Source: Spirochaeta isovalerica (lineage in GTDB: Bacteria > Spirochaetota > Spirochaetia > DSM-2461). From it: a DNA stretch of 64,000 bases. The position numbers and the translations under genes were made by a program. Positions 50,159-59,568 of this stretch are shown here, in pieces. The notes beneath the pieces are model-generated. The model was given only the letters and a program-made list of their open reading frames with translations, ran no database searches and was not told where the DNA came from. The stretch is taken from assembly GCF_014207565.1 (NCBI RefSeq), contig NZ_JACHGJ010000005.1, forward strand, positions 1-64,000, written 5' to 3'. The first letter of the stretch is position 1, and every line of letters begins with the position of its first letter.

Positions 50159-53100
50159 GATTCCTCTCTCTGTGGTGACGTGATTTTTTATTGCTGTGCG
50201 TCAGAACGATGAGCGACGGGACAGCGTATATGGCAAATAAAGTCGATACGAGAAGCCCTCCCGAGACGGCTATACCCAAGGGCTGAAGAATATTGGACCC
50301 CTCTCCCATTCCGATAGCCAGGGGCAGCATGCCGAAAATGGTCGTCAGCGTGGTTATGAGAATCGGCTGGAAGCGGATTCTGGCCGCATGGGATAGAGCC
50401 TCGCGGTAATCGGAAAACTCCAGTCTCGATTTCAGGTAGAAGTCGATGAGGATAATGGCGTTGTTCACCACTATGCCTCCCAGAAGAATCGTTCCCAGCA
50501 GCGAGTTGAGGTTCAATGTCGAATTGAAAATCCACAAACTGAAGATAACACCGACCAGTCCCAGCGGAATGGTGACAAGGATAACCAGCGGGATCCACAG
50601 GGAATCGAACTGGAAAGCCAGCAGAAGATAGATGAGAATGACAGAGATTCCCAGAGCCACGAAGAGTGAGCGGATTGATTTGTCCATCTCCATGCGGGGG
50701 TTGTCAAAGGTGTAACTGTATCCTTCGGGCAGAGTCAGGTTTTCGCTCAGAAATATTTCGGCCCGGGATTGGAGCTCCAGTCTCTCGGCATCGCTGATTC
50801 TCCGTCCGGCTATTCCGAAAAGACGGAATGCCGGCTCGCCGTTCTCACTGTATACCTGGGACACGCCGCTGCTTTTGGAGAAATTGAAGAAGTGTTTGAG
50901 AGGAATGAACTGCTGCTGCCAGGGAATAAGAAAATCCTCCAGTTTTTCCCTTGAATCGACCAGATCCGCCGGATAGGAAGCGGATACCTGGATATTCTCG
51001 ACACCGTCTGTCAGCGAAATGGACGAAGTGCCGCTCAGGATTCTCCGGATCAGCGAAGTCAGCGATGATTCGGAAAGCCCGGTGAAACTGCCAACAGTCT
51101 CTTTCCGGGAAGTCAGATTCAGCTGATCGACAATAGAGGAAGAGGGCTGGGTGAAGACCATACGGAAAATCTCCTCCTCATTGAGAAGGGTCTGAATAGA
51201 GGTGAGCAGATCGACTTTCACAGCCGCATCGGGCCCGTAGAGGCTGAGCTGGAAATCATAACTTCTGGGCAGCGGCAGCTCCGCGGGGTTCCAGGTCATA
51301 ATGTTGTAATACCAGTCTCCCTCGGAAACAAAAGCTTTCTGGAGCCTGGCCATGGCTTCCTCTGTATCATCGGAACTGCGGAGGTCGAGGAATGTCTGAT
51401 TGAACCGGCCCATGAGATTGGTAAAGCGATCGAGCAGCAAATCCCCCAGAACGTCGTCTATCTTCGCATTCATCTCCGGAAGGATTTCCTCCATATAGAC
51501 CTCCGGATCGGAGACCTCGGAGTTGCGGAAAAAGATGATGATCCTGTCTGATGTGGGGGTGGATATAATCTCCTTGGGGATCCGGGGAAAAACAGTGAGA
51601 ACGGCTGTTACGAGAATCCCGAATGCTATTAAAAGGAATAAGGCGGCTCTGGCTTTTCGGGCCATCAGCCAGTCGAGGCTCCTGCCGTATAGGGAAATAA
51701 GCCCGTGAAAGAACTTCTTATCTCCTCTCTGCAGAAAACCAAGGACGCGGCTCTGCTTCTGATGCCCCATAAACACATAGAAGGCCAGAACGGGAACAAC
51801 CGTCAGGGAAACCAGAAGAGAACCGAGAAGGGCGAAAACAACGGAACGGGCCTGATCTCCCAGTATGGCGTTTGTCAGCGGAGCGGTAAAAGAGATGGGA
51901 AGAAAAACAAGGACCGATGTGAGAGTCGAAGCGATAACCGGTGAGCGGACCTGCGCCACCGCATCGAGAACCACCTTCTTCCAGTGAAGAATGCGGTTGG
52001 CTCCGTCTCCGGCTTCAAGCCGGTGACGATGGATATTCTCCATGACAACTATGGTGGAGTCGACAATCATCCCTACGGCAAGAGCCAGCCCGCCGAGAGA
52101 AATCAGGTTGATCGTTCCCCCGAAAGCCCACATAAAAAGAAAACTGAAAATAATGCTGACCGGGAGTGAAATGGCGATCAACAGCGTATTCTTCCACTCT
52201 CCCAGAACCAGAAAAACGACCAGAATAGCCAGAAAGCCCCCGATAATGGCCGCCTGAATGACATTATCGATTGACTTCCGGATATATTTGGCAGGGTCGA
52301 GATAGAGAGCAGTCTGCGTGTCTTCGGGAATAAGCCCTCCGAGCCGCCCCTCTTCAATGATCTTTTCGATATCGCTGGTCAGCGCGTTGACATTTCCGCC
52401 CTCGACAGGAGTGGCGGTCAACTGAACGGCCGGAACCCCTTCGACGAGAAAAACACGGCTTGGAAGTGTATAACGTATATCCAGGTCGGCAATATCATCG
52501 AGGCTGATAAGGGAATCGCCGACTTCTTTGATTTCAAGCCTGGCCAGATTCTCGAGGCTTCTCTCTGTTCTTTCCAGACGGAGACTGTATCGCCCTTCGG
52601 GCGTACGGAGAGAACCGAGCGGCTGGGGAAGGAAACCGGACTGCAGGGCCGAATTCACATCGTTGATCGTGATGCCGTAGGAAAGCATTTTTTCCTGCCG
52701 GAGTGTCATTTCCACGACAAGGCGCTTGGTGTTATAGAACCCGATCTCCTCCAGGTCCCCCACTTTGAGAAGCCTCGGTTCCATATTGGTTTTAAGAATA
52801 TTATAAAGCTCGTCTGAAGGTGTGGACGCCGAAGTCAGGCCCATTACGAGATATCCGGCGTTCTCCCCTTCGTAAAAACGGACCGAATAGGAATCGCGGA
52901 TAACATCGGGAAGAGTCGCATTGATGGTCACCATCTGGCTTTCCACAGCCATATGGGCCTCCTCGCTCTCCACATTCCAGTCGAAAGTAAGGGTAAATCG
53001 GCTCGAATCGGTGGAATAGGTCGCTTCCATCAGATCCAGTCCGGAAAGAGCCATAAGGCTGCTCTCTATCCTGTCGGCATACTGCTCCTGAAAATCCACA

Positions 53101-53261
53101 GCGGAAATGCCGGGATGGCTGATGCTAACCGAAACCTGAGGCCTTCGCGTCTGGGGATACATGAGGACGGGCAACCTGAAGAGAACGAAAACGCCGGCTC
53201 CGATAAGAAGGAGGACAAGCAGAAAAAAACCTGTCGATTTATGGAAAAGGAAATTGAGCAT
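50142..53261 (-). CDS. RND-family efflux pump (HAE1/AcrB-like)
   Basis: A 1039-residue inner-membrane pump of standard length, twelve transmembrane helices in two halves, each with a large periplasmic loop. N-terminal helix LLLIGAGVFVLFRLPVLMYP then SVSISHPGISAVDFQEQYADRIE. The proton-relay helix 4 carries one Asp, in GMIVDSTIVVMENIHRHR; AcrB has two adjacent Asp, so this pump is of the one-Asp subtype. It uses the downstream TolC and the small adaptor upstream, with which it overlaps by 1 bp (TGATG). Substrates unknown; antibiotics, bile-like detergents or lipids are typical. Confidence 0.92.
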   Translation of the reverse strand: MLNFLFHKSTGFFLLVLLLIGAGVFVLFRLPVLMYPQTRRPQVSVSISHPGISAVDFQEQYADRIESSLMALSGLDLMEATYSTDSSRFTLTFDWNVESEEAHMAVESQMVTINATLPDVIRDSYSVRFYEGENAGYLVMGLTSASTPSDELYNILKTNMEPRLLKVGDLEEIGFYNTKRLVVEMTLRQEKMLSYGITINDVNSALQSGFLPQPLGSLRTPEGRYSLRLERTERSLENLARLEIKEVGDSLISLDDIADLDIRYTLPSRVFLVEGVPAVQLTATPVEGGNVNALTSDIEKIIEEGRLGGLIPEDTQTALYLDPAKYIRKSIDNVIQAAIIGGFLAILVVFLVLGEWKNTLLIAISLPVSIIFSFLFMWAFGGTINLISLGGLALAVGMIVDSTIVVMENIHRHRLEAGDGANRILHWKKVVLDAVAQVRSPVIASTLTSVLVFLPISFTAPLTNAILGDQARSVVFALLGSLLVSLTVVPVLAFYVFMGHQKQSRVLGFLQRGDKKFFHGLISLYGRSLDWLMARKARAALFLLIAFGILVTAVLTVFPRIPKEIISTPTSDRIIIFFRNSEVSDPEVYMEEILPEMNAKIDDVLGDLLLDRFTNLMGRFNQTFLDLRSSDDTEEAMARLQKAFVSEGDWYYNIMTWNPAELPLPRSYDFQLSLYGPDAAVKVDLLTSIQTLLNEEEIFRMVFTQPSSSIVDQLNLTSRKETVGSFTGLSESSLTSLIRRILSGTSSISLTDGVENIQVSASYPADLVDSREKLEDFLIPWQQQFIPLKHFFNFSKSSGVSQVYSENGEPAFRLFGIAGRRISDAERLELQSRAEIFLSENLTLPEGYSYTFDNPRMEMDKSIRSLFVALGISVILIYLLLAFQFDSLWIPLVILVTIPLGLVGVIFSLWIFNSTLNLNSLLGTILLGGIVVNNAIILIDFYLKSRLEFSDYREALSHAARIRFQPILITTLTTIFGMLPLAIGMGEGSNILQPLGIAVSGGLLVSTLFAIYAVPSLIVLTHSNKKSRHHRERNHENNQ

Positions 53262-54172
53262 CAGTTGCCTCCGGGAGCCGCATTCCCCGACATCGTGGCC
53301 TGTATCAATTCCCTGATGGACATATCAGGCTTCTCTTCTCCCGAAGGAGTCCGGATATAGCGGGTCCCCTCGGCTATTCCCTCTTTTATCTCTATATTCT
53401 CTTCAGAAATGTCTCCGGCAACAACGGCCTGTTTCCGGATAAGCCCCTGATCATCGATAATCCAGACATAAGCCTTCCCCTCTTCCCTGATTACGGCAGA
53501 TGATTCAATAGCGATGCCCGATGCCTTTTCCACGGGAAGGTCGACAAAAAGAACCGTCCCCAGATAGAGGTCGCTGCTGCGGGGAAAGGAAATTGTCAGG
53601 GTAAAAAGTCCCGTATTGTAATCCGGTTCGGTTGAAAGCGATTCAATACGGCCTCTGAATGACTGCCCCTCGGGGGTCATCCCCTGGACAGGCAGAGCAC
53701 CCAGCCTGCGGACCGCCGGGGCATCGCGATCACTCAGGCTAACCTTGAGAAGATAGGAACGGTCGTCGAGAACCGTAACAGCTTCCGCGCCTGATCTGAC
53801 CGATTCGTTCTCATAAATATGGATCTGCGAAACGATACCGGAGATCCGCGATTCGAGAATGACCGGTCGATAACTTTCGCCTATGACATCGCGGCTGATC
53901 CTGGCGAGAGGAGATCCGGGAGAGACCCGGTCTCCCTGTTTCACAAGAATGGCATCGACATATCCTTCGACGCTGATGCTGTGGGTAATTTTCCTTAAAG
54001 GAGTCAAACGCCCGCCGACGGTGATGACGCGGTCCGTTCCGGCGGCTCCGGCAACGGCGATAATGCCGTTTGAATTGTTGCGACCCGGCCCGCCGAACTG
54101 GGCTGTCACTGGGGAAATGATGATGAGAAGAAAAAAAAGATTGAACAGTTTGAGGGAAATACGTCGGCCCAT
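53261..54172 (-). CDS. RND adaptor (membrane fusion protein), short form
   Basis: 303 residues from ATG 54172, 6 nt after AAGGAG. A signal peptide (LFNLFFLLIIISPVTA) is followed by a lipoyl-like barrel (VEGYVDAILVKQGDRVSPGSPLARI) that runs straight into its second half (ESRISGIVSQIHIYENESV). The long helical hairpin of usual adaptors is thus missing. A beta-barrel with LYLGTVLFVDLP and the membrane-proximal domain follow. Short adaptors of this type are known with some RND pumps in which the pump and channel meet without helical contacts. No lipobox. Coupled to the RND gene. Confidence 0.85.
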   Translation of the reverse strand: MGRRISLKLFNLFFLLIIISPVTAQFGGPGRNNSNGIIAVAGAAGTDRVITVGGRLTPLRKITHSISVEGYVDAILVKQGDRVSPGSPLARISRDVIGESYRPVILESRISGIVSQIHIYENESVRSGAEAVTVLDDRSYLLKVSLSDRDAPAVRRLGALPVQGMTPEGQSFRGRIESLSTEPDYNTGLFTLTISFPRSSDLYLGTVLFVDLPVEKASGIAIESSAVIREEGKAYVWIIDDQGLIRKQAVVAGDISEENIEIKEGIAEGTRYIRTPSGEEKPDMSIRELIQATMSGNAAPGGN

Positions 54173-54235
54173 AGAAATCTCCTTGATTGGGGATTTCATT
54201 ATACACATTTTCGACTGGAGGAAGCAGTAAAAAAT

Positions 54236-55462
54236 CTATTCGTAGCGCAGAGCTTCGTGAGGGATAAGGGCCGCGGCACGGGTCGCCGGATAGAATCCGG
54301 AAAGAAGGCCGGTCAGCAATGAGAGCAGGACCGAAAAAGCCGCCGTTGCAGGATTGATGATAACCGGCCATTTGGCGAAATACCCGATAAGATAGGATGC
54401 GGCGAAAGACAGCCCCAGACCGAGAAGCCCCCCTCCTCCGCAGAGAATCAGGGTCTCAATCAGGAACTGGGAGCGGATATGCCATTCTTTGGCCCCTATA
54501 GCCTTGCGCAGACCGATCTCCCTGGTTCTCTCCTTCACGGAAACCAGCATGATGTTCATAATGCCGATAGCCGCCACCAGAAGGGCGATACCCGCCAGGA
54601 CGGCGACCCCGATTGTCACCGTCCCGACGACCGTATTGATCATATCGAGCTGTTCTTTCATTCCGAAAATCATGAATTTATTAATGCGATCGTCCCATTT
54701 GCCATGGTTTCTCGCCAGTATGTTAAGAATTTCCTTCTTGGCTTTGGGAATCTCCTCGATGGAATTGGCCCGGCAGAGCACCGTATAGAAATCCCCCTCG
54801 TTGGCGAAAAGCCGTTCGAAAAGGGAAATGGGTACGACAATGGCATTGTTATAGCCGTCATCGGGATTGGAGATGGAAATGGTATCGGCTTTCTCCTTTC
54901 TTTTGAGAACGCCGATTATTTTGACAGGCGTGCCGAAGACGGACATATACTGCCCCACCGGATCGCTATCGGGAAAAAACTCTTCCTTTATAATCTGGCC
55001 GATTATGGCGACCTTGCTCTGGCCCGTTACCTCTTCATCCATGATAATCCGTCCGGACTCCAGTTCGAACTCGACGAAGTCTATATAATTGCTGTTGGTT
55101 CCGGTTACCGAAAGGCGCTTTTCCACATCGCCGACTTTTATAATGGAGCTCATATTGGAGATCGGCGCAATGCTCCGGATATGTTTCCCCAGATTCTCCA
55201 GATCCTTCAAGTCGCGGTCAGTCATCCCTTCGATATCAAAGGCCCGGTTGTAACTCCAGTCCTGCCAGTTGGGCATGATCTGCAGCGTCGTCGGAGACAA
55301 ACCTTCGAACTCTTTCATGATTATGGATTTTCCGCCCTCGCCCGCCGCCAGAACGGTAATGACGGAAGCTATACCGATAACGATTCCCAGCAGAGTGAGA
55401 AGCGTCCGGGATTTATTGGCGGTTATGGCAAATATGGCTTCGGCAAAAAGGGTTTTAAACAT
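54236..55462 (-). CDS. MacB-type ABC permease (FtsX/MacB_PCD)
   Basis: A 408-residue permease with helix 1 at about 18-40 (SRTLLTLLGIVIGIASVITVLAAG), a periplasmic MacB core domain (45-265), and three C-terminal helices ending with the FYPATRAAALIPHEALRYE signature. The ATPase is a separate gene, as in LolCDE-like systems. It pairs with the next upstream permease, so the transporter is probably a heterodimer. The group belongs to the mechanotransmission ABC class that drives substrates from the periplasm through TolC. Confidence 0.9.
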   Translation of the reverse strand: MFKTLFAEAIFAITANKSRTLLTLLGIVIGIASVITVLAAGEGGKSIIMKEFEGLSPTTLQIMPNWQDWSYNRAFDIEGMTDRDLKDLENLGKHIRSIAPISNMSSIIKVGDVEKRLSVTGTNSNYIDFVEFELESGRIIMDEEVTGQSKVAIIGQIIKEEFFPDSDPVGQYMSVFGTPVKIIGVLKRKEKADTISISNPDDGYNNAIVVPISLFERLFANEGDFYTVLCRANSIEEIPKAKKEILNILARNHGKWDDRINKFMIFGMKEQLDMINTVVGTVTIGVAVLAGIALLVAAIGIMNIMLVSVKERTREIGLRKAIGAKEWHIRSQFLIETLILCGGGGLLGLGLSFAASYLIGYFAKWPVIINPATAAFSVLLSLLTGLLSGFYPATRAAALIPHEALRYE

Positions 55463-55472
55463 AGTATTTCCT

Positions 55473-56687
55473 CTAAACCTCCGACCTCAGAGCCTCAATC
55501 GGCATCAGTTTGGAAGCTTTATAGGAGGGATATATCCCGAAAATCAGTCCGATGGAAGTGGAGATAAAAAGAGCTCCCAGAACAATGGACAGACTGATCA
55601 TGAATTTCCACTCCAGTATGGCACAGGCTACCGCCGCAAGGGTGGCTCCGAAAATGATTCCCGTCCCGCCGCCTATGAGGCAGAGGGCTATGGATTCTAT
55701 GACGAATTGAACGAGAATATCCCGGGATGTCGCCCCTATGGCCATACGGATACCGATTTCCCTTGTTCGTTCCGTTACGGCGACCAGCATGATATTCATG
55801 ATGCCCAGTCCGCCGACGACTATGGAAATAACGGCGATGACCAGAACCAGAACGGAGATGATGTTGAGAATTTTATCCACCATCCCCACATAGGTATCGA
55901 GCCGTTCTATCTGAAAACGCTCTTCGCCGCGCAGTTTTCCGTATTTTGTATTCAGGTAATGAGTGATCCTCTCCTGGGCCAGATTGACATTATCCAGGAC
56001 ATCGAACTTCATAATCAGAAACCAGTATTTGATATCCCTGCCGTCCCAGATTCTGGTGGCTACATAATCCTGGGAAACGAAAATGGTGTTATTGTCCGAT
56101 CCGTCGCTGATAAACCCCTGCCCCATTCGCTCGGTAATACCGATCACTTTGAAATTTCTGTCGTTGATGGTGACCATTTTCCCCAGGGGGTCCTCGTCCT
56201 CGAAAAGCGTGGCGGCGATATCGGGCCTGAGGATGCAGACAGCCCGTTTATTCTGAATATCATCATCCATAAAGAGCCGGCCCTGCTCCATATTGACGGA
56301 AAACATATCGAAATGGGCCGGTTCGACACCCATAACAGTGGTCTGAGTTGTGTTTCCCTTATAGGAGACGGTGTAATTGGCATCAAAAATGGATTCGATG
56401 CTGATCATTCCGGGCAAGGCGGATTCAAAATAGGTTTTGTCCCTTTCAGACATGTATGTCCGCGGTTCATAGGAGGCGTAGGCACGCCAGTTTGTCTGAA
56501 CCCAGAGCAGAGTGGAGCCGTAGCGACCCATTTCCGAATTGACCGAATCGCGGAAGGCGAGACCGACGACGGAAATGGCGATCAGACAGCCCACGCCGAA
56601 ATTGATGCCGAGCATGGTGAGAAAACTTCTGACTTTGTTGCCCCGGATAACTTCAAGGGACTGGCGAAGGCCTTCGGTGATATTCAC
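55473..56687 (-). CDS. MacB-type ABC permease (FtsX/MacB_PCD)
   Basis: A 404-residue paralogue of the neighbouring permease. Helix 1 SFLTMLGINFGVGCLIAISVVGLA, then a periplasmic MacB core (DSVNSEMGRYGSTLLWVQTNWRAY onwards) and three C-terminal helices ending with IYPSYKASKLMPIEALRSEV. The permeases are 10 bp apart. Two distinct permeases imply a heterodimeric MacB, uncommon against the usual MacB homodimer. The ATPase is encoded 8 bp upstream. Confidence 0.9.
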   Translation of the reverse strand: MNITEGLRQSLEVIRGNKVRSFLTMLGINFGVGCLIAISVVGLAFRDSVNSEMGRYGSTLLWVQTNWRAYASYEPRTYMSERDKTYFESALPGMISIESIFDANYTVSYKGNTTQTTVMGVEPAHFDMFSVNMEQGRLFMDDDIQNKRAVCILRPDIAATLFEDEDPLGKMVTINDRNFKVIGITERMGQGFISDGSDNNTIFVSQDYVATRIWDGRDIKYWFLIMKFDVLDNVNLAQERITHYLNTKYGKLRGEERFQIERLDTYVGMVDKILNIISVLVLVIAVISIVVGGLGIMNIMLVAVTERTREIGIRMAIGATSRDILVQFVIESIALCLIGGGTGIIFGATLAAVACAILEWKFMISLSIVLGALFISTSIGLIFGIYPSYKASKLMPIEALRSEV

Positions 56688-56695
56688 TGGATTCC

Positions 56696-57457
56696 CTACT
56701 CGTGCTTGGAGATGGCGTCGGAGAGATTATCGTGATCCAGATCCGCCACGGAATTGAACTCGGCTTCGGCATCGCGGGACTTTTTAACCCTTTCGTCGCC
56801 GATGATCTTTCCGTCTTTCAAATGAATGATCCTCTGAGCGTGCAGAGCGATATCCATTTCATGGGTGACCATAACGATGGTTGCCCCCTCGCGGTGTAGT
56901 CTTTGAAAAAGCGCCATGATGGCCAGACCGGTTCGCGAATCGAGGTTTCCCGTCGGTTCATCTGCAAAAAGAATGCTGGGATCATTAACCAGAGCGCGTG
57001 CGATGGCCACCCTCTGCCGCTGCCCCCCCGACATTTCATTGGGCTTGTGTTTCGCCCGGTCCGAGAGTTCAACTTTTTCCAGAGCCAGAGCGGTTTTCCT
57101 CTTTCGCTCGTTATCATTGTTACCGGCATAGATAAGAGGCAGCTCCACATTGCGATGGGCAGTCATCCTGGGAAGAAGATTGAATGTCTGGAAGACAAAC
57201 CCCACTTTTTTATTTCGGATATCCGCCAGTTCCCGGCTGGAAAGGGCGGAAACGTCACTGCCGTCCAGCGTATAGGATCCTTCGCTGGGCCGGTCCAGAC
57301 AGCCGATGATATTCATCAGCGTAGACTTTCCCGATCCGCTGGCTCCCATAATGCAGACGAACTCGTGCTCGCCTATCTCGAGATCGATGCCGTCGAGGGC
57401 TTTCACCTCGATTTCCCCCATCTGATATATTTTGCGTATTCCCTTAAGACTGATCAT
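56696..57457 (-). CDS. MacB/LolD-type ABC ATPase
   Basis: 253 residues from ATG 57457. Walker [11 protein letters not shown]-loop [13 protein letters not shown], signature [15 protein letters not shown], Walker [13 protein letters not shown], switch His in VMVTHEMD. The type is that of LolD and the MacB ATPase domain. About 30 extra C-terminal residues are acidic and may be a contact tail. It overlaps the adaptor gene end by 14 bp, so it is coupled to it. It drives the two permeases that follow. Confidence 0.92.
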   Translation of the reverse strand: MISLKGIRKIYQMGEIEVKALDGIDLEIGEHEFVCIMGASGSGKSTLMNIIGCLDRPSEGSYTLDGSDVSALSSRELADIRNKKVGFVFQTFNLLPRMTAHRNVELPLIYAGNNDNERKRKTALALEKVELSDRAKHKPNEMSGGQRQRVAIARALVNDPSILFADEPTGNLDSRTGLAIMALFQRLHREGATIVMVTHEMDIALHAQRIIHLKDGKIIGDERVKKSRDAEAEFNSVADLDHDNLSDAISKHE

Positions 57458-58718
57458 TATCCCCGGACCTTTCCACTTCATCGCCTTCGACGATACCCGC
57501 CCTGTCGGAGCTGATGATAAAATCCCCTTCGGAGAGCCCGTCAGTCACTTCAACAGTTTCAATGCCCAGAATTCCGGTTTCAATCTCCTGTTTCTTCACC
57601 AGAAAGCGGTTATCGTCATACTGATCCTGCTCCAGAAGGAAAACATATTTGCCGTCATCCTCGATAAAATAGGATTCAACAGGTATGGCCGGACGTTCCG
57701 TTCTGTTTTCCACTGTTATGAAAATGGAACAGCTGGCGCCTATTCTGGCCACGTCGCCGGGGTTCTCCAGAATGTCGACCTCTATGGAGCAGACCCGGGA
57801 ATCGCCAATCTTCTGTATGATCGGGGCGATATAGGAAACCCGGCCCTTCAGCTCGGTTCCGATAAAGGAATCCGATTCGATTTTTACATCCTGGCCGACC
57901 GAAAGATAGGAGAGATCCACTTCATCGATATTGGCAGCGACTTTCAAAGCCCCCGAATTATGGACCGAAGCGATCAGCATGCCGGGAGAAACCACATCCC
58001 CTTCTTCGACAGGAAGGGCGGTAATGATACCGTCTATGGATGCGCGGAAGATAAAATCCTCCATATCCGATTCATGGGACCGGAGATTGAGAAGAGCCTG
58101 CTTCACTTCGGACGATTCTTCGACGATCTGATCGTCGGTCCGGGAATCGGGACTGCCCTCTTCGGGATCCCGGCCCTCCCGGAACCGGAGCTGCTGCATG
58201 GCCGAGGTGAGATTGTCGTAAGCGATATGGAAAGCGTCGCGTTTGGCCTGAAGCTCCACTTCGCTGGCGAATTCCTTTTTCCTCAGATCTTCCGATCTCA
58301 GATAATCCCGTTCCGCCTGTTCGTAAGCAGTGGAAGCCTGCATATAGGCGGATCGCAGGGAAAGCAGTTCCTTCCGGACCATGATTCTCGTCGATTCCAG
58401 TGTCGATACGAGGTTTTCCCGTCTTAGCTCCATATCCGATGTGTCCAGACTGACGACCACATCTCCGGCCAGCACGTACTCGCCTTCTTCATGATGGATG
58501 GATTTGACTTTGCCGCTGACCGTACTGATCAGACGGTTGCTTTCGCGGGACCGGATTTCACCGTTCGACGAAACTTCCCTGCGAAAATCCTCAAGCCCGA
58601 CTGCGTATACATCAACTTTCTTCAGTCTGGTCCGGTTACGGCCTACAACGCCTGCGACGACCGATAGAACAATAACTGCGATAATGACGATATAGACTAT
58701 TTTCTTTTTCATATTCAA
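57444..58718 (-). CDS. MacA-type membrane fusion adaptor
   Basis: A 424-residue adaptor with an N-terminal membrane anchor ([20 protein letters not shown]), a lipoyl half ([20 protein letters not shown]), a long helical hairpin (about 85-215; [23 protein letters not shown] and its return strand), the second lipoyl half ([19 protein letters not shown]) and a beta-barrel domain. Typical HlyD/MacA type, unlike the short adaptor later in the operon. It links the MacB permease pair to TolC. No lipobox. Starts 17 bp after the Yip1 gene. Confidence 0.9.
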   Translation of the reverse strand: MNMKKKIVYIVIIAVIVLSVVAGVVGRNRTRLKKVDVYAVGLEDFRREVSSNGEIRSRESNRLISTVSGKVKSIHHEEGEYVLAGDVVVSLDTSDMELRRENLVSTLESTRIMVRKELLSLRSAYMQASTAYEQAERDYLRSEDLRKKEFASEVELQAKRDAFHIAYDNLTSAMQQLRFREGRDPEEGSPDSRTDDQIVEESSEVKQALLNLRSHESDMEDFIFRASIDGIITALPVEEGDVVSPGMLIASVHNSGALKVAANIDEVDLSYLSVGQDVKIESDSFIGTELKGRVSYIAPIIQKIGDSRVCSIEVDILENPGDVARIGASCSIFITVENRTERPAIPVESYFIEDDGKYVFLLEQDQYDDNRFLVKKQEIETGILGIETVEVTDGLSEGDFIISSDRAGIVEGDEVERSGDNDQS

Positions 58719-58735
58719 TTCCGTTCAGACAAATC

Positions 58736-59500
58736 TCAACCGATCAGCGTAAATGCGAGCGCTATGCCGATTGAAATGACAGCCATAATGACAGTTACGG
58801 CCAGGGCTTTATTTTTCTCGAGAGCCAGAGCCCCTTTCAATCCGGCATAGAGGAAGAGGTAATAGATCCAGTTGAAAATATCGGTAACATAATCGAGAAG
58901 GAAGTAGACCTGTCTTCCCATCGATACGGGATCGAAGAGGGCCGCCAGGCTGACGGGAGACTGAAGGGCCATCTGGAGATCTCCCGTTGTGTTGACCCTC
59001 GCCAGGGCTCTCTGCCAGTCGCCGCTCAAGGTTATCCCCATCTTCAAAAGAGCCTGCACCATACTGACGATAGAAGCAAAGAGGATGATTTTCAGAACAA
59101 GCGAGTATTTCACGGCTTCTTTTTTAAACCCGCCGGATAGCAGTTTGAGAATAAGCGCCGATACAAGCGTTATTACGATATAGCTGACGAGCCCGCCGCC
59201 GATTGTCGATACGATAGTGATGTTCCGGACCATGGGGGACTTCATCTGTTCAGCCATAGCCGTCATCTGCTCATCACTCAGTTCCGTTCCCCTGTCGGCA
59301 AGAGCGGCCTGCTGGACCCGTGCCATGGCCTCTCCGTAGACATCGCTGGTCTGCATGGGAATCATTAAGAGAACAGAAAAGAGAAACAGGATTATTATAG
59401 TTAAAAAAGGAAGAAACAATTTTGTATCATTGTTCAGCTTTTTATATCCTTCGAAGGGATTGGCAATAATTTCTTTCCAGAGAATGAAAGTGTTTTTCAT
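58736..59500 (-). CDS. Yip1-family membrane protein
   Basis: A 254-residue protein with five transmembrane segments (about 30-50, 100-120, 135-160, 195-215, 230-252). The opening ILWKEIIANPFEGYKKLN is the typical start of Yip1-domain proteins that sit beside exporters. AAGGAG precedes ATG 59500. First gene of the efflux operon, 17 bp before the adaptor gene. Function of bacterial Yip1 proteins is not settled; an accessory role in membrane trafficking of the pump or its substrate is possible. Confidence 0.85.
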   Translation of the reverse strand: MKNTFILWKEIIANPFEGYKKLNNDTKLFLPFLTIIILFLFSVLLMIPMQTSDVYGEAMARVQQAALADRGTELSDEQMTAMAEQMKSPMVRNITIVSTIGGGLVSYIVITLVSALILKLLSGGFKKEAVKYSLVLKIILFASIVSMVQALLKMGITLSGDWQRALARVNTTGDLQMALQSPVSLAALFDPVSMGRQVYFLLDYVTDIFNWIYYLFLYAGLKGALALEKNKALAVTVIMAVISIGIALAFTLIG

Positions 59501-59533
59501 ACAAAAACTCCTTTTTAATACACCATTTATCTA

Positions 59534-59561
59534 ATACTACTATAAAAGCAAGTCTAATCAA
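59534..59561 (-). promoter_or_regulatory. Candidate promoter of the efflux operon
   Basis: Minus strand: -35 TTGATT (59561-59556), 16-nt spacer, -10 TAGTAT (59539-59534), 34 bp upstream of ATG 59500. A moderate sigma70-type match and the only one in the 68-bp gap after the patatin gene. No operator-like repeat is seen. Confidence 0.4.
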
Positions 59562-59568
59562 TAGAATT

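Noticed and set aside
55269-56735. Open frame of 488 codons on the plus strand.
   Set aside because: Antisense shadow of a MacB permease; composition is Gly/Asp/His-rich and shows no domain.
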